From an uncultured Mediterraneibacter sp. (GTDB taxonomy: Bacteria; Bacillota; Clostridia; Lachnospirales; Lachnospiraceae), in the NCBI GenBank assembly GCA_944381495.1, contig CALWLJ010000002.1:124001-188000 (forward strand): 64,000 nt of DNA, given 5' to 3'. The translations under genes and the position numbers were made by a program. Positions 35,338 through 44,176 of this stretch are shown here, piece after piece; within the stretch, counting starts at the first letter, position 1; every line of letters starts with the position of its first letter. Under the pieces are notes generated by a model. That model was not told the DNA's origin. It ran no database searches and saw nothing but the letters and a program-made list of their open reading frames with translations.

Positions 35338-37500
35338 TTATTTTGCGTCCGCTGCGGCCTGCTTTTTCCGTGTTCCTGTTCTGGTCCGGGCTGCTCTGGA
35401 ACGGCCGTTTGCCGGATCGGATTTTTCTCCGGAGCTTTCCTGCGGTTTTTTATAATAAGCAGCAGCACGGTCATAGCACGCCCGAAGCTGATACTGGTTA
35501 TTAAGACCTTTGACACCTTCTGTCCTGCTGGTAATAAAATGGTCTAGCTTGACCATATATTCATCTTCTGTGATCGTTCCCTCCGCCACGTAAGTCAGTC
35601 CTTTTTCCCAGCTGGCTGTCAGTTCCGGGTTCAGCAGGGACCGGATGGAATGATCCACCACATCGTATACCATCTCGCCCTGCAGAGTTGGCGTGATGAC
35701 CTGGGTCTTTTTATTCAGTCCCAGATATTTGATATGGATCAGTTTTTTCAGGATCTCAGCTCTGGTGGCGCTGGTCCCGATCCCGCTTCCCTTGATCTGA
35801 GCCCGCAGTTCTTCGTCCTCAATGAGCTGCCCTGCATTTTCCATGGCAAGGATCATTGAACCTGAATTATAACGCTTCGGCGGAGACGTCTCACCTTCCC
35901 GGATATCCAGACTCTTTACAGAAAGAGTGCTTCCCTTCCGGAGAGTTTTGATGATGTCAAACAGGCCCGTATCAAGATTCTGCTCTTCTGCCTCCTCTTT
36001 TCCCTCCGCTCTGCTTTCGGTGTTCTGCTCCTGTGTTTCGCTCTTTTCACCTTTTACATCAGAACCGGAACCTTTCTTCTGGCGCGGCAGTCCCGCAACC
36101 TTCAGATAACCTTCTTCTGCCAGTACTTTAAATCCGGAGAAAAAGTATTCCCCTTTCATCTCTGTAACAAGAGATACTTTCTGATATACGGCCGGAGGAT
36201 AAAAAATGCTGAGGAATCTCCTCACGATGAGATCATAAACCTTCTGTGACACCGGGGCCACAGATTTCAAAGCTCCCAGACCCTGTCCGGTCGGAATAAT
36301 CGCATAGTGATCCGTAATCTGTTTGTCGTTGACATACCGGGTCTTCACCAGGTTTTTATAGCTGCCGAATCCAAGAATATCCTGCAGATAAGGAGCAGCC
36401 ATGGGGTATTTGGACAGACCGTTCAGATTCCGGCTGATTTCCTTCGCCACAGCAGTAGAAAGTACCCGGGCGTCCGTTCTCGGATAGGTGACCAGTTTTT
36501 TTTCATACAGTTCCTGTACGATCCTCAGTGTCTCATCCGGACTGATCTTAAAACGTTTGGAACAATCATTCTGCAGCTCTGCCAGATTGTAGAGCAAAGG
36601 CGGATTTTTCTTTTCTTTTTTCTTTTCTACCGATCGGATCGTACACGTAAGGGGCTGCTCATCTGACAGATATGCAATCAGCTCCTGTGCCTTTTCCCGG
36701 GCCTTGAATCCATTTTCTTTATACAGATCAAAAGATTCAAAATATCTGGATCCTTTTACAGCTCTCCACTCGCCCTCAAAGGTATGTCCGGAGGCGTCAA
36801 TAGTGCTGACAACCCGGTAAAAAGGCGTTTTCACAAATTCTCTGATTTCCCTTTCTCTGCGCACTACCATTCCCAGGACACATGTCATGACACGCCCCAC
36901 AGAAATAACAGCATATTTCGTATGGAGAAAAGAAGAGATACTGTTTCCATATTTCAGGGTAAGAAGGCGCGAGAAATTAATCCCCATCAGGTAATCTTCC
37001 TTTGCCCGGAGGTAGGCGGACGCGCCAAGATTATCATACTCGGACAGATCCTTGGCTTCCCGGATTCCCCTCAGGATTTCCTCCTCGGTCTGGGAATCAA
37101 TCCACACTCTGCGCCGCTCCTTTCCCGTCACATGCGCTTCCTGCTCTACCAGGCGGTATATGTACTCTCCTTCTCTTCCGGAGTCGGTACAGACATAGAT
37201 GGTATCGACATCCTCCCTGTTGAGGATGGAACTTACAATCTTGAACTGCTTTGCTACTCCCGGAATCACCTCATATTTAAACTCCGACGGAATAAAGGGC
37301 AATGTCTGAAGACTCCACTTTTTCAGAGCAGGATCGTATTCCTCCGGATAACTCATCGTCACCAGATGTCCTACACACCAGGTGACAATAGCTTCTCCTG
37401 ACTCCAAATACCCGTCTCTTCTGCTTGTATTTAATTTTAATGCTTTTGCAAATTCCTGAGCCACACTTGGCTTCTCCGCAATGTATACTGATTTTCCCAT
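35338..37500 (-). CDS. topB: DNA topoisomerase III (type IA)
   Basis: A 720-residue type IA topoisomerase. The Toprim domain begins VYIAEKPSVAQEFAKAL and includes CTDSGREGEYIYRL. SVGRVMTCVLG is the domain II motif, and Tyr339 in KLVTYPRTDARVL is the DNA-cleaving residue. An acidic, Glu/Gly/Ser-rich insertion lies near 470-510, and the tail is basic (RSRAARTRTGTRKK), likely for DNA binding. The ATG at 37500 fits the family N-terminus but has no clear Shine-Dalgarno, suggesting low or coupled translation. Confidence 0.93.
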   Translation of the reverse strand: MGKSVYIAEKPSVAQEFAKALKLNTSRRDGYLESGEAIVTWCVGHLVTMSYPEEYDPALKKWSLQTLPFIPSEFKYEVIPGVAKQFKIVSSILNREDVDTIYVCTDSGREGEYIYRLVEQEAHVTGKERRRVWIDSQTEEEILRGIREAKDLSEYDNLGASAYLRAKEDYLMGINFSRLLTLKYGNSISSFLHTKYAVISVGRVMTCVLGMVVRREREIREFVKTPFYRVVSTIDASGHTFEGEWRAVKGSRYFESFDLYKENGFKAREKAQELIAYLSDEQPLTCTIRSVEKKKEKKNPPLLYNLAELQNDCSKRFKISPDETLRIVQELYEKKLVTYPRTDARVLSTAVAKEISRNLNGLSKYPMAAPYLQDILGFGSYKNLVKTRYVNDKQITDHYAIIPTGQGLGALKSVAPVSQKVYDLIVRRFLSIFYPPAVYQKVSLVTEMKGEYFFSGFKVLAEEGYLKVAGLPRQKKGSGSDVKGEKSETQEQNTESRAEGKEEAEEQNLDTGLFDIIKTLRKGSTLSVKSLDIREGETSPPKRYNSGSMILAMENAGQLIEDEELRAQIKGSGIGTSATRAEILKKLIHIKYLGLNKKTQVITPTLQGEMVYDVVDHSIRSLLNPELTASWEKGLTYVAEGTITEDEYMVKLDHFITSRTEGVKGLNNQYQLRACYDRAAAYYKKPQESSGEKSDPANGRSRAARTRTGTRKKQAAADAK

Positions 37501-37623
37501 TCGCCGGCCAACGCGGATATGGGGAATCCGCCAAACTCCTTTCTCTCTTTCCGGTACAGATTTCCGGAATGCCGCAGGTCAGATGCACTGGCCTCTTCCT
37601 CTTCCGGTCAAGTACAGATAGAT

Positions 37624-38679
37624 TTATTTTTCTTCCGTCAGAAAACGGTACGCAGTACGTGTATCATATTTTTCTCCCGCTTTGCATACCGGTCCCGGGA
37701 AATTGTCGTGATGGATGGCGTCCGGATAATACTGAGTCTCCAGGCAGACCGCATTTCTCTTTCCATAGACAGCGCCGTCCTTTCCCGCAACTCCGTCCAG
37801 GAAATTAGCTGTATATATCTGCACACCCGGCAGATCCGTCAGGACCTCCATCCTGATCCCGCTCTTTTCTGAGGATACTTCTGCTACTTTAACAAATCTG
37901 CCCTCGTTTTTCAACACCCAGTTGTGGTCGTAGCCGCCTCCGAAGTTTAACGGTTCAAAGTCTTCATCAATCCTGGCGCCGATCTTCTGACCGTTGCGGA
38001 AATCCATAGGAGTACCGTCAACCGGACGGATCTCACCGGTGGGAATGGACTCGGCATCTGTTGGAGTAAAATAATCCGCATCCAGCGTCACAACATGGTC
38101 CAGGACATCCCCGCTGTCATGTCCGTTCAGATTGAAATAGCTGTGGTTTGTCATATTGATGACTGTATCCTGATCCGGCACCGCCTCATAATGAATGGTA
38201 ATGGTATTATCTTCATCCAGACTGTATGTCACATACATATCAATGGTTCCCGGATACCCCTGATCGCCGTCCGGGCTGTGAAGCATAAACGTTACGTGGT
38301 CGTCGCCATTCTCTGTGACTTCCCACATTCTCTTATTGTAATAGTCGGGACCGCTGTGGAGATTATTGTGTCCATTGTCGTTTTTATCCAAATCATAGCG
38401 TCTGCCGTCCAGTTCAAAGGTGGCACCACCGATCCGATTTGCATTTCTTCCAACAGTAGCTCCCAAATGATCCCCGTTTTTCTCATATCCGTTGACATTA
38501 TCATATCCGAGTACCACATCTTTTATTGTTCCATTTTTGTCTGCTACCAGGACATTCACAAGAGAGGCGCCGTAATCTGTCACCGTGACAACTGTCCCTC
38601 TGTCATTTTTCAGCACATACAGATAAGGCTTGTCCCCGTTCTCTGTTACTCCGAATTTCTTTACTGTCAATTTATCCAT
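37624..38679 (-). CDS. galM: Aldose 1-epimerase (galactose mutarotase)
   Basis: A 351-residue beta-sandwich enzyme interconverting alpha and beta anomers of aldoses. GRNANRIGGATF, the NLHSGPDYYNKRMWEV loop with one catalytic His, NMTNHSYFNLNGH with the second His, and the C-terminal CLETQYYPDAIHHDNFP with the catalytic Glu are intact. ATG 38679 is preceded by GGAGG at 8 bases; the upstream in-frame TTG is the ribosome site itself. It follows ppk1 after 18 bases. Confidence 0.95.
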   Translation of the reverse strand: MDKLTVKKFGVTENGDKPYLYVLKNDRGTVVTVTDYGASLVNVLVADKNGTIKDVVLGYDNVNGYEKNGDHLGATVGRNANRIGGATFELDGRRYDLDKNDNGHNNLHSGPDYYNKRMWEVTENGDDHVTFMLHSPDGDQGYPGTIDMYVTYSLDEDNTITIHYEAVPDQDTVINMTNHSYFNLNGHDSGDVLDHVVTLDADYFTPTDAESIPTGEIRPVDGTPMDFRNGQKIGARIDEDFEPLNFGGGYDHNWVLKNEGRFVKVAEVSSEKSGIRMEVLTDLPGVQIYTANFLDGVAGKDGAVYGKRNAVCLETQYYPDAIHHDNFPGPVCKAGEKYDTRTAYRFLTEEK

Positions 38680-38697
38680 TTTCTTTTCCTCCAACTG

Positions 38698-40815
38698 TTA
38701 TTTTTTTCCAAACCATCCCAGCACACGGGCCAAAATACTTTCCCTTTTCTTTTTTTCTAAAACATCCGGCCCTTTTGCTTCCAGAGCTTCCTTCATAAAT
38801 ATTTCCTGGGCATTGACGACTTTTCCGTTTATGCTTTTCTTATGATATGTACCATCCATTTCCATCTCCCGCGCCTTCACATTATCCGCCAGCATTATAT
38901 GAAGATCATGAAGAAGCCTTCTCTTTATATCCTCATTCCAGACCGGGCAGGCCACTTCTACACGGTTTTCCGTATTGCGGGTCATCATATCTGCAGATCC
39001 AATATATACTTTAGCGTCTCCGCCTTTTCCAAATACAAACACCCTGGGATGCTCCAGATATCTGCCGACTATACTTGTTACTGTAACATTCTCCGTACGC
39101 TCTGGTATTCCCGGCAGAATACAGCAGATTCCCCGAACGATCAGATCTACTTTCACGCCCGCCTGAGATGCTTCGGAAACCTTCCGTATAAAATCCATAT
39201 CCGTCAGAGAATTCATTTTCATAAGGACATACCCATCCTGTCCCTTCCTGATCTCCCCGTCAATCAGAGCCAGGACTCTTCTTTTTAAATTTACAGGCGC
39301 AACCAGAAGATGATGATACACGCCTTCCAGATTTCCTATAGACATATTCTGGAAAAACGCGACTGCATCCTCGCCGATCTTCTGGTTCCCCGTTATCAGG
39401 GAGTAATCCGTATACATTTTTGCAGTCTTTTCATTGTAATTGCCTGTTCCGATCTGAGTAATGTAACGGATTTCATTTTTACTCCGGTACGTAATCAGAC
39501 AGATTTTGGAATGGACTTTATATCCCTCAAATCCGTAGAGCACTCTACATCCCGCTTCTTCCATCCGTTCTGACCATTCGATATTATTCTGTTCATCAAA
39601 CCTGGCCCTGAGTTCAATCAGTACTGTGACCTCTTTGCCGTTTTCCGCTGCTGCACAGAGATATTCCACCAGTCTGGCCTTCTTTGCCAGACGGTAAATA
39701 GTGATCTTAATAGTCATTACGTCCGGATCTGTAGACGCTTCTCTGATCAGCTTCAGGAAGGGCTCCATGCTTTCATACGGATAGGAAAGGAGTATATCTT
39801 TTTTCTTTGCCTGCGCCATCACACTGCCCTCTCCAACCATACGTGGAGGCTGAGGAGAAAACGGAGGGTCTGTAATTGCCTTTTTCAAAGATTCCGGCAG
39901 TTTATCTGCGATAGCGAAGATAAAATCCAGTTTCATCGGCATCTTCGTCCGAAAAATACATTCCGATGTGATATGGAATTTTTCACAGAAAAACTTCTCC
40001 ATTTCTTTTGCCAGAGGATAGGCCGTCTCCAACCGCACCACAGCCATCCGTCTCCGTTTATGAAGAGTTTCCAGCATTACGCTCCGGAAATCATCATTAT
40101 CCGCATAAGCCTCGTCATCCGGGGAAATGTCCGCATTTCTCGTAACGCAGATATAATTCTTATCAGACACCTGATATTTTTCAAAGACCAGATCCAGATA
40201 CTCCATGATTACTTTCTCCATACGGATGTAACGGATGTCATGTCCGGGTAGATAAAGAACATTAGAAATATACTGCGGAACAGGCACAATTCCCATCATG
40301 GTACGATTCCCCTGTTTCAGGCTGGCGACCACATAAAGCTCTTTATTAAGAAGATGAGGGAATGGATGATTAACGTCCACGATCTGAGGGGAAAGCACCT
40401 GCATAACCTGTTCTTTGAAATATTTCTTTACGAACTTCTTTTCCTGCTGCTCCAGTTCTTTAAAATCCAGACCGCAGACACCATATGGCTGAAGCTGTTT
40501 CTTTATCTCCAAATATGTTTTATCCCTCTCTTTATAAAGAGGTGCGACCGCACGGTAAATAGCTCCAAGCTGCTGTACAGGTGTCATTCCGGATCTGAGA
40601 TCGATCTTCCTGCTGTCTGCTGCAGCCATATCATAGAGGCTGCCCACCCGGATCATAAAAAACTCATCCAGATTGCTGGTAAAGATAGCAACAAATTTCA
40701 TACGTTCCATCAGCGGAACAGACTCATCTCTTGCCTCCTCCAGCACTCTCCTGTTAAATCTGAGCCAAGACAGTTCCCTGTTCTGTGTATAATCCAAAGG
40801 TTCTGCTTTTTCCAT
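38698..40815 (-). CDS. ppk1: Polyphosphate kinase 1
   Basis: A 705-residue enzyme that reversibly polymerises ATP gamma-phosphate into polyphosphate. The N domain starts NRELSWLRFNRRVLEEA, followed by FVAIFTSNLDEFFMIRVG; the middle PHP-like and two phospholipase-D-like C domains include GYKVHSKICLI (the autophosphorylated His) and a second His motif near the end. PPK1 length is normal. It lies between patatin (36-base gap) and galM, probably on one transcript. Confidence 0.97.
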   Translation of the reverse strand: MEKAEPLDYTQNRELSWLRFNRRVLEEARDESVPLMERMKFVAIFTSNLDEFFMIRVGSLYDMAAADSRKIDLRSGMTPVQQLGAIYRAVAPLYKERDKTYLEIKKQLQPYGVCGLDFKELEQQEKKFVKKYFKEQVMQVLSPQIVDVNHPFPHLLNKELYVVASLKQGNRTMMGIVPVPQYISNVLYLPGHDIRYIRMEKVIMEYLDLVFEKYQVSDKNYICVTRNADISPDDEAYADNDDFRSVMLETLHKRRRMAVVRLETAYPLAKEMEKFFCEKFHITSECIFRTKMPMKLDFIFAIADKLPESLKKAITDPPFSPQPPRMVGEGSVMAQAKKKDILLSYPYESMEPFLKLIREASTDPDVMTIKITIYRLAKKARLVEYLCAAAENGKEVTVLIELRARFDEQNNIEWSERMEEAGCRVLYGFEGYKVHSKICLITYRSKNEIRYITQIGTGNYNEKTAKMYTDYSLITGNQKIGEDAVAFFQNMSIGNLEGVYHHLLVAPVNLKRRVLALIDGEIRKGQDGYVLMKMNSLTDMDFIRKVSEASQAGVKVDLIVRGICCILPGIPERTENVTVTSIVGRYLEHPRVFVFGKGGDAKVYIGSADMMTRNTENRVEVACPVWNEDIKRRLLHDLHIMLADNVKAREMEMDGTYHKKSINGKVVNAQEIFMKEALEAKGPDVLEKKKRESILARVLGWFGKK

Positions 40816-40851
40816 TCTCTACTCCTTTCCTTCCCTTCTTTCTTCAACAGA

Positions 40852-41715
40852 CTACTTTTCAAGATATGCGAGAAGATCGTCCATCTTTCTCTCCATCAGC
40901 TTATAGCCATGTTCATAAAATGCCATCAGAGTTTCCCTGTTTCTCTCCAGCCTTGCCACCGGTTTCACCTGAGGTCTCAGAACAAATATCTCCCCTTTCT
41001 TTTCCAGCTGATCCAGATAATTCATTGTCTTATTGTACTCAAAACTTCTGCGAAGGATCGTGCGGACCAGTTCCGGATAAGAGCGGTATGCTCTGCGGTA
41101 AATTTTCTGAAGAGCCGGCGAAGGAACCTTTTTCCTGTATCCCCGGTTCTTTGTCAGAACAACGATAATCTTTTCGTTTCCGATCTTATGCGCCCGTCCG
41201 ATGGGAACAGAATCTGCAAGACCGCCATCCAGGTAGGGGACACCGTCCACATTCACGATCGGTGTCAGAAGCGGCATACTGCATGAGGCGCGGCAGATCT
41301 TCATCAGCCTTTCCCTGTCACTGTTCTCCGTCATATATTCCGCTTTCCCTGTGAGGCAGTTGGTCGTAACAATCTCGCACCGCATATCTGAATGAAAATA
41401 CGTCTCATAATCAAATGGAAGTTTTTCATTCGGGTATTTGTCAAAAATCAGATCCATATTCATAACACTCTTTTCTTTGACAAAATCGCGTAATCCATAG
41501 TAATAGTTACCACTTTTATCTTCCGGTATCATACAGTCCCTTGTTCTTCCAGGCTGTTTCGAAACATAATCCACAGCATTGCAGGAGCCGGCCGAAACAC
41601 CGATCACATCTGTTACATACAGATCCTTTTCCATAAGGTAATCCAGAACACCGGAAGTAAACACGCCCCTCGTGGCGCCGCCTTCCAGTACAACTGTCGC
41701 TTTTTTCAACTCCAT
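40852..41715 (-). CDS. Patatin-like phospholipase
   Basis: A 287-residue cytosolic acyl hydrolase. The oxyanion glycine motif is EGGATRGVFTSGVLD, the nucleophile Ser41 is in GVSAG, and the catalytic Asp163 is in YLDGGLAD, completing the Ser-Asp dyad. This is the YjjU/RssA-like bacterial branch. It has GAGGAG before the ATG, is divergent from the ABC-F gene and heads the run ppk1-galM-topB-hexapeptide protein. Its lipid substrate is unknown. Confidence 0.9.
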   Translation of the reverse strand: MELKKATVVLEGGATRGVFTSGVLDYLMEKDLYVTDVIGVSAGSCNAVDYVSKQPGRTRDCMIPEDKSGNYYYGLRDFVKEKSVMNMDLIFDKYPNEKLPFDYETYFHSDMRCEIVTTNCLTGKAEYMTENSDRERLMKICRASCSMPLLTPIVNVDGVPYLDGGLADSVPIGRAHKIGNEKIIVVLTKNRGYRKKVPSPALQKIYRRAYRSYPELVRTILRRSFEYNKTMNYLDQLEKKGEIFVLRPQVKPVARLERNRETLMAFYEHGYKLMERKMDDLLAYLEK

Positions 41716-41899
41716 ATTAATCTCCTCTTTCTTTTCGGAAATGCTTTTTGCTGTTCCTGCGCCGGCACAGAACCGTCCGCTCCCTTCTATTTTCCGGGCG
41801 CCGGGGATTCTGCCGCCGTACTCTGTTATTATATAACGTTTTCATTCTTTCGAAAACACTTTTTTCATGCAGATAGTTTCTCAATCTTTTTACTCTGCC

Positions 41900-41928
41900 T
41901 TGCATTTTTCCACTTTACTTGGTAATAT
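41900..41928 (+). promoter_or_regulatory. Promoter of the ABC-F gene and structured leader
   Basis: -35 TTGCAT (41900-41905), 17 bp, -10 TAATAT (41923-41928). The leader of about 75 bases folds into a GC-rich hairpin (41940-41947 with 41953-41961, one bulge) before the AAGGAG. Confidence 0.7.
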
Positions 41929-42007
41929 AGGCGTTAGGTCACGGGGCGTTCCGCTCCGGTGTCCGCACCCTTTGAACGGTTTTAATTTATATAAGGAGAA
42001 ATGTATC

Positions 42008-43642
42008 ATGATCAGTGCAAATAATGTATCTCTGCGCGTCGGAAAAAAGGCGCTGTTTGAAGATGTCAATATTAAGTTTACAGAAGGCAACTGCTACGGT
42101 CTGATCGGCGCCAACGGTGCAGGAAAGTCAACATTCCTCAAGATCTTGTCCGGTCAGCTGGAGCCTACCAGCGGAAGTGTTGCCATCACTCCGGGGGAGC
42201 GTCTTTCCTTCCTGCAGCAGGATCACTTCAAATACGATGAATATCCTGTTCTGGACACGGTAATCATGGGAAATGCCCGCCTCTATGAAATCATGAAAGA
42301 AAAAGAAGTTATCTATGCCAAAGAAGACTTCACCGATGAAGACGGCATAAAAGCAAGTGAACTTGAGGCTGAATTTGCTACAATGAACGGCTGGGAAGCC
42401 GAATCAGACGCGGCGTCCCTGCTGAACGGCCTCGGAATAGAGACAGAACTCCATTACAAACTTATGAAAGACCTGACCGGTCCTGAGAAGGTGAAAGTCC
42501 TGCTGGCACAGGCCCTGTTCGGCAACCCGGACATCCTTCTCCTGGATGAGCCTACCAACCATCTGGATCTGGATGCTATTGCATGGCTTGAGGAATTCCT
42601 GATTAACTTTGACAATACTGTCATCGTTGTCTCCCATGACCGGTATTTTTTAAATAAAGTATGTACACAGATTGCTGATATTGATTACGGAAAAATCCAG
42701 CTCTACGCCGGAAACTATGATTTCTGGTATGAGTCCAGCCAGCTTCTTATCCGTCAGATGAAAGAAGCCAATAAAAAGAAGGAAGAAAAGATCAAAGAAC
42801 TCCAGGAATTTATTTCCAGATTCAGCGCCAACGCATCCAAGTCCAAACAGGCCACATCAAGAAAGCGCGCGCTGGAAAAGATCCAGCTTGATGAAATCAA
42901 GCCTTCCAGCAGGAAATATCCATACATTGATTTCCGTCCCAACCGTGAGATTGGAAATGAAGTGCTGACCGTAGAAGGACTCTCCAAAACGATTGACGGA
43001 GAAAAAATCCTGGACAACATCAGCTTCACACTGGGACATGATGATAAAGTAGCATTTGTGGGCGGAAACGAAACAGCAAAAACGGTCCTCTTCAAGATCC
43101 TGATCGGCGAGATGGAACCTGACGAAGGAACATACAAATGGGGAATCACAACTTCCCAGGCATACTTTCCAAAGGACTTCGGCGGGGAATTTGACAACGA
43201 TTATACCATTACAGAATGGCTAACCCAGTATTCCGAAAATAAGGACGCCACTTATGTCCGCGGATTCCTCGGCAGAATGCTTTTTTCAGGCGAAGACGGA
43301 GTAAAACGCCTGAAAGTGCTGTCCGGAGGAGAGAAAGTACGATGCCTTCTGTCCAAGATGATGATTTCAGGAGCAAACGTCCTCATCTTCGACGAACCCA
43401 CCAACCATCTGGACATGGAATCCATTACCGCTCTCAACAACGGAATGATCAAATTCCCGGGCGTGATCCTCTTCACCTCCCGCGATCATCAGATTGTCCA
43501 GACAACTGCAAACCGCATCATGGAAATTGTACCAGGCGGACAGCTCATCGATAAGATTACCACCTATGATGAGTATCTCGAAAACGATGAAATGGCAAGA
43601 AAGAGACAGACCTACTCCGTACAGACTGAAGAAGAAGACTGA
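42008..43642 (+). CDS. ABC-F family ATPase (YkpA/YbiT-like)
   Basis: A 544-residue soluble protein with two ATPase domains and no membrane segment. NBD1 has Walker A GANGAGKST, signature LTGPE and Walker B LLLDEPTNHLD; the ~70-residue charged linker (QMKEANKKKEEKIKEL...) is the arm that contacts the ribosomal P-tRNA in this family. NBD2 has a deviant Walker A (GGNETAKT), an intact LSGGEKV and LIFDEPTNHLD. ABC-F proteins resolve stalled ribosomes. Start 42008 is chosen over longer open frame because of AAGGAG at about 9 bases. Its TGA stop overlaps the foldback element. Confidence 0.9.
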   Translation: MISANNVSLRVGKKALFEDVNIKFTEGNCYGLIGANGAGKSTFLKILSGQLEPTSGSVAITPGERLSFLQQDHFKYDEYPVLDTVIMGNARLYEIMKEKEVIYAKEDFTDEDGIKASELEAEFATMNGWEAESDAASLLNGLGIETELHYKLMKDLTGPEKVKVLLAQALFGNPDILLLDEPTNHLDLDAIAWLEEFLINFDNTVIVVSHDRYFLNKVCTQIADIDYGKIQLYAGNYDFWYESSQLLIRQMKEANKKKEEKIKELQEFISRFSANASKSKQATSRKRALEKIQLDEIKPSSRKYPYIDFRPNREIGNEVLTVEGLSKTIDGEKILDNISFTLGHDDKVAFVGGNETAKTVLFKILIGEMEPDEGTYKWGITTSQAYFPKDFGGEFDNDYTITEWLTQYSENKDATYVRGFLGRMLFSGEDGVKRLKVLSGGEKVRCLLSKMMISGANVLIFDEPTNHLDMESITALNNGMIKFPGVILFTSRDHQIVQTTANRIMEIVPGGQLIDKITTYDEYLENDEMARKRQTYSVQTEEED

Positions 43643-43670
43643 TGTTGAAAAATCAGTCTTTGACACAGAG

Positions 43671-43831
43671 AAAACTTCCGTTATAGATTGAAAATTATAG
43701 TCGACTATACTGACGCACGAATACAGGTGTTACTCCCGGCTCAGGACGCTTCGCTCTAATTCGCCGTCCGCAACACCTGTATTCGTGCTGTGAGTTCAGA
43801 TCAGTAATTTTCTATCCATAACGGAAGTTTT
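43671..43831. repeat. Foldback module A
   Basis: Outer arms 43671-43697 and 43805-43831 match at 25 of 27 bases (14 perfect at the base, AAAACTTCCGTTAT). An inner 17-bp perfect stem follows (43715-43731 with 43772-43788), then an apical GGACG/CGTCC stem (43744-43748 with 43765-43769). The palindrome TAGTCGACTA (43698-43707) lies in the internal loop. Confidence 0.85.
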
Positions 43832-43860
43832 TCTTATGGTCAAAAATACTCTTTTTCGGG

Positions 43861-43911
43861 AGGCATCCGGGGCGGATGCAGCTGCCGGCATGTACCTGGC
43901 CGGGGATGCCT
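43861..43911. repeat. Foldback module B
   Basis: AGGCATCC (43861-43868) pairs with GGATGCCT (43904-43911). CCTGGCC (43895-43901) can instead pair with GGCCAGG (43920-43926), an alternative fold. Confidence 0.65.
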
Positions 43912-43947
43912 GCTGAAAAGGCCAGGCTTCCGTCTTGGATAAAGTGA

Positions 43948-44133
43948 GTCCCCGGACAGGGCATCACGTGAGCAGAATATTCCGCGGGAGCGTTCCGAAA
44001 AGCATTTGCTTCGGATGTTAGCCGGAATCAAATGGAGTGTCCTTACACGAGCATTTGGTTCCGGCGTTACATCCGGTCAAATCTTTGAGGTAGAGCGGAG
44101 CGGATTCTGCGATGTGATGCCCTGTCCGGGGAC
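43948..44133. repeat. Foldback module C, long rod hairpin
   Basis: A 20-bp perfect GC-rich stem closes it (43948-43967 with 44114-44133). Inside, GCAGAAT (43972-43978) pairs with ATTCTGC (44104-44110). A 23-24 base arm (44012-44034 with 44052-44075) pairs at about 20 positions, and the tip is GTGT-CCTT-ACAC (44037-44048). Confidence 0.88.
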
Positions 44134-44176
44134 GGACCTTTATCGATATTTGAAAGTCTGATTTTTCAACATCCCT

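Larger units (their letters stand above)
43641..44173. other. 533-bp non-coding foldback element with 16-bp terminal inverted repeats
   Basis: GATGTTGAAAAATCAG (43641-43656) is repeated exactly and inverted at 44158-44173; with one mismatch the match extends to 21 bases. Between the ends lie three independent foldback modules (listed separately), so the unit would fold as a closing stem with three arms. No frame in it has a ribosome site or recognisable product. The left end starts inside the ABC-F stop codon and the right end stops 3 bases before the stop of the convergent phosphatase gene. No target-site duplication is seen. It could be a non-autonomous transposon (MITE-like) or a large structured RNA. 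Confidence 0.75.

Noticed and set aside
41717-41905. 62-codon frame between patatin and the ABC-F gene
   Set aside because: Arg/Asn-rich composition of chance frames, covers both divergent promoters, no ribosome site.
43641-44173. Retron msr-msd RNA (terminal complementary repeats plus a long hairpin)
   Set aside because: No reverse transcriptase or effector gene is nearby; flanking genes are housekeeping, and the unit is much longer than known retron RNAs.
43641-44173. Group II intron or CRISPR array
   Set aside because: No GUGYG start, domain V or intron-encoded protein; the repeats are inverted and nested, not direct with unique spacers.
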